This document shows positions 55,596 to 64,000 of a stretch of DNA of 64,000 nucleotides, in pieces (the first letter of the stretch is position 1; the number at the start of each line of letters is the position of its first letter). Under the pieces are notes generated by a model. The model was not told where the DNA came from. It saw only the letters and a program-made list of their open reading frames with translations, and ran no database searches. Position numbers and translations under genes: made by a program. This stretch comes from Gemmatimonadaceae bacterium (GTDB lineage Bacteria > Gemmatimonadota > Gemmatimonadetes > Gemmatimonadales > Gemmatimonadaceae): the NCBI GenBank assembly GCA_016720905.1, contig JADKJT010000029.1, positions 186,001-250,000 of the forward strand, given 5' to 3'.

Positions 55596-56894
55596 CTACC
55601 GAGCCAACGGATCGACCTGCAACCGCTCCATGGCGTCTCCAACCGTGTGGAATGACCCGGTCACCAGAATGGTCGCTCCCGAGGTGTCGGCCAGACGCAG
55701 CGCCTCGTCGAAGTCGTCGATCCGCTCGGACGGTATGGACATCGAGCGCGCCCAGGTCTCCACCTCATTCAAGTCCCAGGCGCGAGATGCCGGTGCGGTC
55801 GGAGCCGATGTCAGGAACACGCGGTCCGCCACGGTTGCCACGGCCTGCAAAATCCCCCGCCAATCCTTGTCGCGCAGCACCGTGACCACCGCCACCACGG
55901 GCGACGGCAAGCCCGTGGCCCGCAGATTCGCGACGACGCTGGCGGCGCCATCCGCATTGTGTGCCACGTCAAAAAGCCACCGACCCCAATGATGGAACCG
56001 CCCCGCCAAACGCACTCCGGCCAAGCCGGTCTCTGCCTGATCCGCGATGCGCGCCCAGCGCTCGCCCGCCGACTCGAGCATGGCCAGCGCCACGGCAGTA
56101 TTGTCGGCCTGAAAGGTCCCGACCAGCGGCGTCGTCAGACGCCGGATTCGGTCGGGAGTCTCCAGCGTAAAGGTGGTTCCCGTTTCGGCCAGCGACACGT
56201 CCCGCACCCGCCAGTCGAGGCCTGTCACACGAATTGGTGATGCCTCCGCGGCCACCGCCTGAGCGAACAGAATATCCCGAATCTCTGGACGGGTCTCACC
56301 AATGACTGCACCAGCATGGCGCTTGAAGATACCGGCCTTCTCAATGGCAATCTGTGGCAGCGAGTCACCGAGGAACTCCATGTGGTCAAAGCCGATCTGC
56401 GTGACACCGGCGGCAATGGGTTCAACCACGTTGGTGGCGTCCAGTCGGCCGCCAAGGCCCACTTCAACGATCGCCACCTCAGCACCGGCCTTGGCGAAGT
56501 ACGACAGGGCCATGGCCGTCGTAGCCTCGAAGAAGGTCGCTCCCAACGCCGTCAACAGCGGTTCATTGGCATTCAACCAGGCCGTAATGTCGTGCTGTTG
56601 CATCGGCCGTCCATCGACCACGACCCGCTCGCTGAAATCGACGAGGTGGGGTGAGGTATAGCGCGCTACACGCAGCCCGGCATGTCGCATCAGCGCGTCC
56701 AGGGTGGCTACCGTGCTGCCCTTGCCGTTGGTGCAAGCGACATGAAATACCGGATACGCGCGCTGCGGATTCCCAAGGGCCTGCAACAGCGCGGCCACAC
56801 GATCGAGTCCCAAACGCCACGCGCCGCCCGTGCGCGCGAACAGCTTGGCTAACGCCGCGTGGTAGGCCGCCGAGGCCTCTTCAGCAGGGGCCAT
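55596..56894 (-). CDS. folC: Bifunctional folylpolyglutamate / dihydrofolate synthase
   Basis: 432 aa from ATG 56894 (a TTG at 56939 would add 15 residues). Mur ligase-like P-loop CTNGKGSTVA, YTSPHLVDFSERVV, EVGLGGRLDATNVV, and FDVAHNADG in the C-terminal part. Adds glutamate to folates. Paired with accD upstream, as in many bacteria; 56895-56950 has no visible signal. Confidence 0.95.
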   Translation of the reverse strand: MAPAEEASAAYHAALAKLFARTGGAWRLGLDRVAALLQALGNPQRAYPVFHVACTNGKGSTVATLDALMRHAGLRVARYTSPHLVDFSERVVVDGRPMQQHDITAWLNANEPLLTALGATFFEATTAMALSYFAKAGAEVAIVEVGLGGRLDATNVVEPIAAGVTQIGFDHMEFLGDSLPQIAIEKAGIFKRHAGAVIGETRPEIRDILFAQAVAAEASPIRVTGLDWRVRDVSLAETGTTFTLETPDRIRRLTTPLVGTFQADNTAVALAMLESAGERWARIADQAETGLAGVRLAGRFHHWGRWLFDVAHNADGAASVVANLRATGLPSPVVAVVTVLRDKDWRGILQAVATVADRVFLTSAPTAPASRAWDLNEVETWARSMSIPSERIDDFDEALRLADTSGATILVTGSFHTVGDAMERLQVDPLAR

Positions 56895-56950
56895 AGCGTT
56901 CCCGGGTGGATGGGCTCCAGACCGGCGATGCGGGGCCAACGGATCGGTCG

Positions 56951-57817
56951 TCAGCTGTCCTGCGCGTGTCCGGTAGCCGCGGGACGGCCAGTCATGTGCC
57001 GAAGGAGTCGCGTAACCGTCGATCGCAGTTCCTTCCGGTGCACGACGCTATCGACCATCCCATGATCGACCAGGAATTCTGCCGTCTGAAAGCCCTCTGG
57101 CAAATCCTGCCCCAGCGTCTGCTTGATGACACGTGGGCCGGCAAACCCGATCACGGCGCCAGGTTCAGCAAGGATGGAGTCCCCCAGCATGGCGAAGCTG
57201 GCGCTCACTCCCCCGGTCGTCGGATTGGTCAAGATCGACACGTACGGAATGCGTCGTTCGGCCAGTTGCGACAGCACGGCCGCCGCTTTCGCCATCTGCA
57301 TGAGCGAGAGTACGCCCTCCTGCATGCGCGCGCCGCCCGACGCCGAGATGATGACCAGTGGGTGTTTCTTCTCCAGAGAGCGCTGCCCAAGGCGAGCGAT
57401 CTTCTCGCCCACGACCGAGCCCATTGATCCACCCATGAACGCAAAATCCATGATGCCAATCCCAACCGGCAGCCCCTCCATCAGCCCGGTGACTGTCAGG
57501 ATCGCATCACTGTCCCCGGCACTGGCGACCGCGCGCTTGAGCCGCGCCGGATAGTCGGGAAAGCCCAACGGATCGACCGATCGGAGCTCACCGCCAATTT
57601 CGCCAATGGACGCTTCGTCCAGCAGCATGGTGGCGTAGTCCCAGGCACGCAGCCGCCGATGATAGTCGCATTCGGGGCACACGTTGAAATTCCGCAAGAA
57701 CTTGGCGCGGATATCGGTGTGCCCGCACGCCTCGCACTTCTCCCACGTGTCCGGTGGGATCTCGAGCCGCTCGCGACGAGGCTGCCGCGGTTTCTTTTCT
57801 TTCCGGAACCAAGCCAT
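56951..57817 (-). CDS. accD: Acetyl-CoA carboxylase carboxyltransferase subunit beta
   Basis: 288 aa. N-terminal C4 zinc ribbon (CEACGHTD, CPECDYH), then the crotonase-like core: LMEGLPVGIGIMDFAFMGGSMGSVVG, SASGGARMQEG, TNPTTGGVSASFA, GFAGPRVI. Builds malonyl-CoA with AccA, not in the window. A 123-base gap to rodA upstream may contain a promoter (two TTTCGGTT/TTCGGTTA copies near 57880), which I cannot settle. Confidence 0.97.
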   Translation of the reverse strand: MAWFRKEKKPRQPRRERLEIPPDTWEKCEACGHTDIRAKFLRNFNVCPECDYHRRLRAWDYATMLLDEASIGEIGGELRSVDPLGFPDYPARLKRAVASAGDSDAILTVTGLMEGLPVGIGIMDFAFMGGSMGSVVGEKIARLGQRSLEKKHPLVIISASGGARMQEGVLSLMQMAKAAAVLSQLAERRIPYVSILTNPTTGGVSASFAMLGDSILAEPGAVIGFAGPRVIKQTLGQDLPEGFQTAEFLVDHGMVDSVVHRKELRSTVTRLLRHMTGRPAATGHAQDS

Positions 57818-57940
57818 AGGAGGCGTAAGATCGAAGGTCCGTCCCGTCGTGGCTAGGGCTTGCGCGTACTTGAGGCCGCCTATCCACCGTAACCGAAATC
57901 AAACCGAAAGGGTCGGCGCTCGGTGTGCAGGGGCACTGCC

Positions 57941-59200
57941 CTACAATCCCATGGCGTCCGGAAGACCTCGGCCTTCCGCCGAAATACGCAGCAGAACGGC
58001 GACTGATAGCCAGCTCACCAGCAGAAAGGAGCCGCCGTAGCTGAAGAACGGCAGTGGAATGCCGGTCACCGGCATCAGGCTCAGGGTCATGCCGATATTA
58101 ATCGTGACGTGGATGACCCAGGCAGACATCAGGCCGAACGCCAGCAGACTGGGAAACGCATCGTTCGCCCGCGTGGCCACCCGCGTGCTGCGCAGGAACA
58201 GGGCAAGGAACAACGACAGCGCGACGGTGACGCCCACGAAGCCGAGTTCCTCACCCACGACGGAGAAGATGAAATCGGTGTGCCGTTCCGGGAGGAATTG
58301 CAGCCGCTTCTGACTGCCGAGTGTGAATCCCTGTCCGAACAACCCGCCGGAACCGATCGCCACCTTCGACTGCATGATGTGGTAGCCCGCGTTGCGCGGA
58401 TCGAGGGTGGGATCGAGAAATACCAGCAGGCGGCCTCGCTGGTACGGCTTGAGCTTGTCCCAGAGAATGGGTGCGACGATACCCATCGCGACATTCGCCA
58501 GCATCAGTGCCACCCCTTCCAGCAGATAGGGGCGATGCCACAACATCAAGGCGAACAAGAGGAAGAACCAGGCGCCCCAGGCGCTGGTGCTGAACGCGAG
58601 GATCAAGCTGATGCCTGGACTGGCCAGCATCAGCAGCACCGGCCACGACACGCCCGCCCAGAACAGCATCGCGAAACAGATGCCGATGAACACGATGCCT
58701 GTACCAAGATCCGGTTGTGCCATCACCAGGATCCACGGTATGCCGACCACCAGCAACGGTCGCCACAGTTCCACCAATGCCCGTGGCGGCTCGCGTTGCG
58801 CCGCCAGCACACGCGCCAGCATCAGGGTGGTGGCCAGCTTGGCCAGTTCGGCCGGCTGCCCAATGCGTTTACCGCCAATCGTCAGCCATCCCTTCATGCT
58901 TTCGGCTGTGCCGGCCCCTGTGCCGATAAACAAGACCAGGACCAACAGCCCGCAACTCAACAAATACAGCGGCCACGCACTCCATTCCAGCAAGCGTACG
59001 GATCCGCGCGACACGACAAAGCAGGCAATCAACGAGATCGCGAAAAACCCGAGTTGTCGCTGCCAGAGGCGCGCCACGACACCGGCCGGCGCGTCCGTCT
59101 GGCCAGCCGAAAAGACCATGGCGATGCCGAACGCTGTCAACAACAGCGCCAGCACCAGCAGCGGGTAGTCGATCCCTTGTCGACGCAGCGGAAGTGCCAC
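57941..59200 (-). CDS. rodA: Rod shape-determining protein RodA (SEDS glycosyltransferase)
   Basis: 419 aa, ten or so membrane segments. SEDS motifs: MAQPDLGTGIVFIGI, QSKVAIGSGGLFGQGFTLGSQ, LPERHTDFIFSVVGEELGF, FFSYGGSFLL. Polymerises glycan strands with PBP2. GTG start (59200) overlapping the mrdA stop TAG. Confidence 0.95.
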   Translation of the reverse strand: MALPLRRQGIDYPLLVLALLLTAFGIAMVFSAGQTDAPAGVVARLWQRQLGFFAISLIACFVVSRGSVRLLEWSAWPLYLLSCGLLVLVLFIGTGAGTAESMKGWLTIGGKRIGQPAELAKLATTLMLARVLAAQREPPRALVELWRPLLVVGIPWILVMAQPDLGTGIVFIGICFAMLFWAGVSWPVLLMLASPGISLILAFSTSAWGAWFFLLFALMLWHRPYLLEGVALMLANVAMGIVAPILWDKLKPYQRGRLLVFLDPTLDPRNAGYHIMQSKVAIGSGGLFGQGFTLGSQKRLQFLPERHTDFIFSVVGEELGFVGVTVALSLFLALFLRSTRVATRANDAFPSLLAFGLMSAWVIHVTINIGMTLSLMPVTGIPLPFFSYGGSFLLVSWLSVAVLLRISAEGRGLPDAMGL

Positions 59201-60963
59201 TAGTCGTTCGTGACGGATTTGAGGGTGAGGCCTTTGGTCTTCAGAAAACGCTCCATCATCTTGGTGGCGACTTTCGCCGCGGCCGATCCGTGCAGTCCTT
59301 CTTCCAGTATCACCGCCACGACGATCTTCGGATTCTCGGCCGGAGCGTAACCGACAAACCAGGCGTTGTCGGGGTGCGGCGGGTTTTGCGCCGTGCCCGT
59401 CTTGCCGGCAATCAACAAGCCCTGAATTTGGGCACCTGCCGCCGTGCCGCGCGAGACCACGTCGGCCAGCGCCATCTGCAGCCCCTCGAGTTTGTCCTTG
59501 TCGAGATTGAGAATCTGCGTGCGCACGGGTTCATGGGCCACAATCTGCGGTTCCGCCGCGGCGCCGTCGGTGGCCAGCGCGGTGTAGAACCGCGCCATGT
59601 TCAACGGCGTCTGCGAGTTGTTCGCCTGACCGATCGACAAACTCAGGACGACCGATGGATTCCATCCGCCCTTGCCGTACTTCTTGTTGAAATACTCGAT
59701 GCCCTCCGGCCAGATCGGACGACTCTCGCTGGGCAGATCGATGCCGGTGCGTTCGCCGAAGCCCAGCTTGACGCCGCCCGCCAGCAAATTGGCCAGTTGG
59801 ATCTTGAGTCCCAATTGGTAGAAGTACACATCGCACGACTTGGTGATGGCTTGCGCCAGCGTGACGTCGCCATGACCGCGTTTGTCCCAGCACTTGAACA
59901 CGCGACCGTAGTAGTACCCGCCCGTGCATGGTTGTGGCATGTGCGATTCTATTGTGACGAGGTTGCGTTGGAGGCCGATGACGGCGGTGGCTAGCTTCCA
60001 GGTGGACGCCGGCGCATAGAGCCCTTGCAGCGCGCGGTTGGTCATCGGCCGCTTCGGGTCCGCCAGCAGGCTGGCGAAATACTTGGGCGGGACGCCACCA
60101 ATGAACCGATTGATATCGTACGATGGCGCGCTGTACAGTGCGAGGACGCCGCCGGTTTGCGGGTTCAACGCGACCACGGCACCGCGCAACGAATCGCCAA
60201 AGTACTCGTGGGCGTATCGCTGCAAATCGAGATCGATGTTCGTGCGCAACGGCGGCGGGGCCTCCGGCGGTTCTTCCGCGCGGACGCCATTGTCGCGCAC
60301 CACGCGATTCCGCGCATCGACTTCGACGTACCGGCGCCCTTCACGACCGCGCAACTGCTCCTCGTATTGCTTCTCCAGCCCCTGCTTGCCGATCTGTTGC
60401 CCCGCTTTATAGCCAGCGTAGGCAGGCAACGTCAGCTCCCGTTCGGAAATCTCGCCCGTATAGCCAATCAGCGCCGCCATCGCTTCGGCATCCGGATAGT
60501 ACCGTTTTGGCGAACTCTGGATGATCAACCCCGGGAACTCCACGCGGCGTTCTTCGAGCACCGACACCACCTGGAACGAAGCGTCGTTGAAGATCACCGC
60601 CGGGCGCTGCGGGGACCGGCGAAAGCGGCCAACGGCGAGTTCCTGCTGCGCCGAATCAATCGGCACGATCTTCGCCAGCGTGGTCAGCGCCGAACGCAGC
60701 GAGTCCTCCGTGGGACTCAGGATGAGCACGCGGTATCCCGGCAGATTCTCCGCGATGATCTCGCCCTGACGATCGTAGATGATGCCGCGGGCGCCCGGCA
60801 AGGGGACCTCGCGCAACCGGTTGTTTTCCGATTGCAGCTTGTACTGCGCGTTCTGCAACACCTGCGTGCGAAAGAACGCCGCGCTGAGCGCCAGGAACAC
60901 CATGAACAGAACACCACGGGCGACGCGCGCACGCCGCAGCACCTCGTTCGGATGGTAGCTCAC
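59200..60963 (-). CDS. mrdA: Penicillin-binding protein 2 (transpeptidase of the elongasome)
   Basis: 587 aa from GTG 60963. N-terminal membrane helix (ARGVLFMVFLALSAAFF), pedestal domain, then the transpeptidase with APASTWKLAT (Ser nucleophile and Lys), and the KTGTAQNPP motif. Cross-links peptidoglycan with RodA. Eleven bases downstream of mreD. Confidence 0.95.
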   Translation of the reverse strand: MSYHPNEVLRRARVARGVLFMVFLALSAAFFRTQVLQNAQYKLQSENNRLREVPLPGARGIIYDRQGEIIAENLPGYRVLILSPTEDSLRSALTTLAKIVPIDSAQQELAVGRFRRSPQRPAVIFNDASFQVVSVLEERRVEFPGLIIQSSPKRYYPDAEAMAALIGYTGEISERELTLPAYAGYKAGQQIGKQGLEKQYEEQLRGREGRRYVEVDARNRVVRDNGVRAEEPPEAPPPLRTNIDLDLQRYAHEYFGDSLRGAVVALNPQTGGVLALYSAPSYDINRFIGGVPPKYFASLLADPKRPMTNRALQGLYAPASTWKLATAVIGLQRNLVTIESHMPQPCTGGYYYGRVFKCWDKRGHGDVTLAQAITKSCDVYFYQLGLKIQLANLLAGGVKLGFGERTGIDLPSESRPIWPEGIEYFNKKYGKGGWNPSVVLSLSIGQANNSQTPLNMARFYTALATDGAAAEPQIVAHEPVRTQILNLDKDKLEGLQMALADVVSRGTAAGAQIQGLLIAGKTGTAQNPPHPDNAWFVGYAPAENPKIVVAVILEEGLHGSAAAKVATKMMERFLKTKGLTLKSVTND

Positions 60964-60973
60964 GACCGGAGGC

Positions 60974-61483
60974 TCACCCGGTGACGGGCCGGTACAGCGG
61001 CTTGAACAACGTCAGCAGAATCACGGCCACAGCGGCCGTGAGCGCCGCCGACAGCGGCGTCCAGAGCAACAACTGCACCACCAGCTGCATACCGCGGACG
61101 CCCCCACTGACACTGGCGTAGACAACATCGAAGGCCACCTTGCCGACGAAAACGAAGAGACCGGTGAGCGCGACATGATCGGCGAAGAACACCGCTTTGA
61201 CGCGACTGGCCGCGAAGGCCACAGCCACGAGTGACAATGCCGCGGCCCCAAACGATCCCGGAGCCAGCGCGTCCACAGTGAATCCCGCCGCGAGGCCGAG
61301 CAACGCGGCCAATCCCGGGCGGACTCGCACAGCCGAGAACAAGATGGCAATCAGGAGAAAATCGACGTTGGCGCGCGACGCGAAGAGCGGCCTGATGGCA
61401 AAGTGCGCCGCGACCAGCAGGAGGAATCCGAGCCACGCGCCGGCGGCAGCGGCGAGGCCGGACGGTGGCTGCGCGGTGGCCAT
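60974..61483 (-). CDS. mreD: Rod shape-determining protein MreD
   Basis: 169 aa, several membrane helices (LGFLLLVAAHFAIRPL, VDFLLIAILFSAVRVRPGLAALLGLAAGF, TPLSAALTAAVAVILLTLF). Identified from fold character, size and position between mreC and mrdA. Sequence conservation in MreD is low, so the name leans on context. Confidence 0.88.
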   Translation of the reverse strand: MATAQPPSGLAAAAGAWLGFLLLVAAHFAIRPLFASRANVDFLLIAILFSAVRVRPGLAALLGLAAGFTVDALAPGSFGAAALSLVAVAFAASRVKAVFFADHVALTGLFVFVGKVAFDVVYASVSGGVRGMQLVVQLLLWTPLSAALTAAVAVILLTLFKPLYRPVTG

Positions 61484-61485
61484 GA

Positions 61486-62634
61486 TCAGCGATCCTCGCG
61501 CAGGGGTGGCGGTCCGCTGCGTGATGTCGGCGGCGGCACGGTGGGCACGCGGGGACGCGACGAATCGGCGCGCGCGCGACGCACGCTGTCGGCTTTCAGG
61601 CTGTCGGCGCGTGTGAGCGGCGCGCGCACCACCGGTGCGGCGCCACGCAACGTGTCGCGCGAGACACTGTCGGCAAACGCGGAGTCGAGTGCGGCGCGCC
61701 GCGCGGCCAGTTCATCAAGCGCCGATTTGCGCGCCACGGAATCGCCCGCGGCCGCGATGGCGCGCGCCGCACTGTCGGCGGACGCCACGTTGATCCAGAC
61801 CTGACTCACCCCTCGCGCGCCGCGGTCTGCGCGCAGCACCAGCACGGGCCCGATGGCCGCTGGCAGGACCGCCGGCATGAGCAGATACGTGCGCGCCCAT
61901 TTCTCCGGCGTCGAGATCTCCCCCATGACAATGCCGACGGGAATGCCGCGCGGATACGTCGTGCCCAATCCCGAACTGACAATCACCGCTCCGGAATCCA
62001 GCTTGTCGCGAAACGGCACGCCCTTCAACTCCAGCATCAGGCGCTCCGCCCCACTCCCCAGATGCGGCTGCACAATGCCGAACGCGCGATTGTCCACGCT
62101 CATGGCACTGACGCGAAAACTGGGATCGGCCCAGGTGATCGCGAACGCGGTGTTGGCGTCGACGCGCTCGACCATGCCCACCAGACCGTCCGCCGTCACC
62201 ACCGGCGCGAACGCGGCGATGCCGGCATTGGATCCGACATTCAGCGTGAGCGTGAAGTCATCATCCACGCCGCGCCGTGGCAGCACATCGGCCACCACAA
62301 ATCCATCGGCCAGCCGGGCGGACAATCCCATCAGCCGCCGCATGACGGTATTCTCGTCGACAATCGCGCGAAGACTCAACGCCTCGGTTGCCGCCTGCCC
62401 ACGCGTCGCCAGCAGTTCATCGCGTGACGCGATGGCCGCCCGCACGCGGGACGCGCGACTCTCCAAGCCTACCAACGGCGCCAGCACGGTTCCACGCAAT
62501 GCGCTCGCGACGCTGTCGCGGAATCGCCGCGGCATGACGAGGGCGATGATCGCGCACGCGACACAGGCCAACAACAGCCCGTTGTCGAACCGCACTCCGC
62601 GATACGCGGATCCGCCGCGGACACCGCGAGCCAC
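61486..62634 (-). CDS. mreC: Rod shape-determining protein MreC
   Basis: 382 aa from GTG 62634. Membrane helix at 20-38 (LLLACVACAIIALVM), short coiled coil, then the MreC beta domain (ADVLPRRGVDDDFTLTLNVGSNAGI, VDNRAFGIVQPHLGSG, SGLGTTYPRGIPVGIV). The last 100 residues are low-complexity Ala/Arg/Asp/Pro, probably disordered and periplasmic, longer than usual. Activates PBP2. Confidence 0.94.
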   Translation of the reverse strand: MARGVRGGSAYRGVRFDNGLLLACVACAIIALVMPRRFRDSVASALRGTVLAPLVGLESRASRVRAAIASRDELLATRGQAATEALSLRAIVDENTVMRRLMGLSARLADGFVVADVLPRRGVDDDFTLTLNVGSNAGIAAFAPVVTADGLVGMVERVDANTAFAITWADPSFRVSAMSVDNRAFGIVQPHLGSGAERLMLELKGVPFRDKLDSGAVIVSSGLGTTYPRGIPVGIVMGEISTPEKWARTYLLMPAVLPAAIGPVLVLRADRGARGVSQVWINVASADSAARAIAAAGDSVARKSALDELAARRAALDSAFADSVSRDTLRGAAPVVRAPLTRADSLKADSVRRARADSSRPRVPTVPPPTSRSGPPPLREDR

Positions 62635-62641
62635 CGCGCCG

Positions 62642-63679
62642 TCAGGTCGTGAGGACCGACCAGTACTTCTCTTCGTCGTCGAGAATCTTGCCGGTGCCGC
62701 GCACCACGCACGTCAGCGGATCCTCATCGACATGGATCGGCAGCCCCGTTTCCTGACTGAGCAACACATCAAGGCCGCGAATCAGCGCCCCGCCGCCCGT
62801 CATGACGATGCCGCGATCCACAATATCCGACGCGAGTTCCGGCGGCGTGATCTCGAGCGCGCGGCGCACGGCATCGACAATCTGCTGGATCGGCTCCTGC
62901 ACCGCTTCGCGAATCTCACTCGAATGCACGCGCACGGTCTTCGGAATGCCGGACACCAGATCCCGCCCCTTGACTTCCATCTCGCGCTCATCGCCAACCG
63001 GGTACGCGGACCCGATCTGAATCTTGATCTGCTCCGCCGTGGGTTCGCCGATCAACAGATTGTAGTTCTTGCGCATGAATTGGACGATGCTCACGTCGAG
63101 CTCGTCGCCACCGGTGCGAATGGACGTGTCGCTCACGATCCCGGACAGGGCGATCACGGCAATCTCGGTGGTCCCACCGCCGATATCGATCACCATGTTC
63201 CCCGTTGGCGACTCCACCGGAAGCCCAACACCAATCGCGGCGGCCATCGGTTCAGTCACCATGAACACTTCCTTGGCACCGGCCCCGAGCGCCGAATCAC
63301 GCACCGCGCGCTTCTCCACTTCCGTGATGCCCGACGGCACACACACGATGACACGCGGCTTCACCTTGAAGACATGCTTGTCAATCACGAGTGTGAGGAA
63401 ATACCGCAGCATCTTTTCCGTGACGTCGAAGTCCGCGATCACGCCGTCCTTCATGGGACGGACGGCCATGATACCTTCGGGTGTCCGGCCCAGCATGCGC
63501 TTCGCTTCGAGTCCAACCCCGCGGATTTTCTTGGTTTCGCGATCCAGTGCCACCACCGACGGTTCATTGAGCACGATGCCTTCGCCCTTCACGTAGATGA
63601 GGGTGTTGGCCGTGCCAAGATCCACCGCGATGGCGTTCGCCGGGAACAGCGAATTCGCCTTATTGAAGGGCCAGAACAT
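62642..63679 (-). CDS. mreB: Rod shape-determining protein MreB (actin homologue)
   Basis: 345 aa from ATG 63679 (MFWPFNKANS; a TTG at 63721 would add 14). Actin-fold phosphate loops AVDLGTANTLIYVKG and VIDIGGGTTEIAV, and GGGALIRGLD, are clear. Forms the filament organising the elongasome. First gene of the 17-kb minus-strand run. Confidence 0.97.
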   Translation of the reverse strand: MFWPFNKANSLFPANAIAVDLGTANTLIYVKGEGIVLNEPSVVALDRETKKIRGVGLEAKRMLGRTPEGIMAVRPMKDGVIADFDVTEKMLRYFLTLVIDKHVFKVKPRVIVCVPSGITEVEKRAVRDSALGAGAKEVFMVTEPMAAAIGVGLPVESPTGNMVIDIGGGTTEIAVIALSGIVSDTSIRTGGDELDVSIVQFMRKNYNLLIGEPTAEQIKIQIGSAYPVGDEREMEVKGRDLVSGIPKTVRVHSSEIREAVQEPIQQIVDAVRRALEITPPELASDIVDRGIVMTGGGALIRGLDVLLSQETGLPIHVDEDPLTCVVRGTGKILDDEEKYWSVLTT

Positions 63680-63740
63680 CCAGAAAGGGCTCGCCGGCGC
63701 CAGGCGCCGAATGGGGGACAATCGTCGGGACTCTCGCCAT

Positions 63741-63769
63741 AAGGTATCGGTTTACACGAGAGCGAACAA
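63741..63769 (-). promoter_or_regulatory. Putative mreB promoter
   Basis: On the minus strand TTGTTC (63769-63764), 17 bases, TACCTT (63746-63741); a start near 63734 gives a leader of about 55 bases before the mreB ATG. By eye. Confidence 0.4.
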
Positions 63770-63813
63770 GCTGTTGTGATAGCGTGACCTAGCGCACGTT
63801 GTCACACCCCGAC

Positions 63814-63842
63814 GACACGGGCCGTCACGCACGACCCGTGTC
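63814..63842. terminator. Hairpin after the alanine dehydrogenase gene
   Basis: Perfect 8-bp arms GACACGGG (63814-63821) and CCCGTGTC (63835-63842) around a 13-base loop, 11 bases after the stop at 63853. It may end the upstream transcript, but no T tract follows, so it may instead be only a 3' stabilising stem. Confidence 0.45.
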
Positions 63843-63852
63843 CGCCGGAACG

Positions 63853-64000
63853 TTACTCGAGAAAGCTTGATGGCTCGGTAAAGGCCATACCGAATGCGTC
63901 GGACACGCCCTGATACGTGAGCTGTCCGCCGCTCATGTTGAGCCCCTTGAGCAGCGCGCCGTTCTCCTTGAGCGCGCGCATCCACCCCTTGTTGGCCAGC
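63853..64000 (-). CDS. ald: Alanine dehydrogenase, C-terminal fragment (5' part outside window)
   Basis: The last 48 codons of a gene entering from the right edge: LANKGWMRALKENGALLKGL, then NMSGGQLTYQGVSDAFGMAF and SSFLE, stop TAA at 63855-63853. The pattern LANKG...AL...L.KGLN...G.vTy..Va.a.g matches the end of Ald (alanine to pyruvate with NAD). The fragment is short, so a related pyridine-nucleotide transhydrogenase-like protein cannot be fully excluded. Confidence 0.82.
   Translation of the reverse strand, partial: LANKGWMRALKENGALLKGLNMSGGQLTYQGVSDAFGMAFTEPSSFLE

Noticed and set aside
63660..63740. 26-codon upstream ORF beginning at an ATG at 63740 and overlapping the mreB start
   Set aside because: Its ATG directly follows the proposed -10 box, so it would not be transcribed from that promoter.
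61853..63742. Long plus-strand frame (629 codons) opposite mreC and mreB
   Set aside because: Antisense shadow of two well-supported genes, no recognisable domain.
1..64000. CRISPR arrays, insertion sequences, prophage genes, tRNA or rRNA genes
   Set aside because: No regularly spaced repeats, transposase or phage proteins, or cloverleaf/rRNA sequence were seen; only tmRNA was found.

Overview
The window is a dense, GC-rich stretch of a bacterial chromosome carrying almost only core genes. Protein content (MreBCD/PBP2/RodA, PSD/PssA phospholipid synthesis, an HtrA lipoprotein, signal peptides typical of an outer-membrane organism) points to a Gram-negative rod. The family-level look of the proteins, and the habit of joining genes by 1-4 bp stop/start overlaps, suggest a member of Gemmatimonadota. 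This placement is inferred from recognition, not from a search.

Layout. 1-15261 (minus strand): one long run, aspS-phoH-ybeY-two CBS/CorC proteins-meaB-methylmalonyl-CoA mutase large subunit-SAM methyltransferase-mutase B12 subunit-acyl-CoA carboxyltransferase-AtuA-AtuA-like-55-aa membrane protein-peptidase U32. The mutase, MeaB, carboxyltransferase and AtuA genes look like an acyl-CoA module (propionyl/methylmalonyl or branched-chain). Its carboxyltransferase gene is interrupted by one in-frame TGA. 15454-17456 (plus): a probable envelope protein and rlmN, whose end overlaps the next convergent gene by 72 bp. 17385-25030 (minus): trpC-trpF-trpB, then a HEAT-type and an HD-GYP protein, then trpA, an HD hydrolase and a LytR_C protein. 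lexA (plus) is divergent from trpC and convergent with trpD, which follows a GAF-domain gene (25782-28125, minus).

28277-43871 (plus): a second long run, truA-degenerate transaldolase-like-htrA-purB-purC-psd-pssA-purS-purQ-purL-purF-ppdK-flavin monooxygenase, combining five-enzyme purine synthesis steps with phosphatidylethanolamine synthesis. 44025-46525: a small secreted protein, a perfect long hairpin, the tmRNA gene ssrA (tag ANNNLALAA), dusB (with a frameshift in a six-C run), and a PtsN-like EIIA protein. 46538-63679 (minus): mreB-mreC-mreD-mrdA-rodA, accD-folC-hisS-proS-lysA-phosphodiesterase-guaA-secreted amidohydrolase-MATE transporter, so elongasome, fatty-acid/folate, aminoacyl-tRNA, lysine and GMP synthesis lie in line. 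The window closes with the 3' end of an alanine dehydrogenase gene.

No insertion sequence, prophage, CRISPR array, rRNA or tRNA was seen. The points most worth checking are the two broken genes (carboxyltransferase, dusB), the transaldolase-like protein that has lost its active site, a shared near-leaderless promoter geometry at three genes, and the AtuA/carboxyltransferase/B12-mutase cluster. I found no convincing undescribed defence or mobile system.
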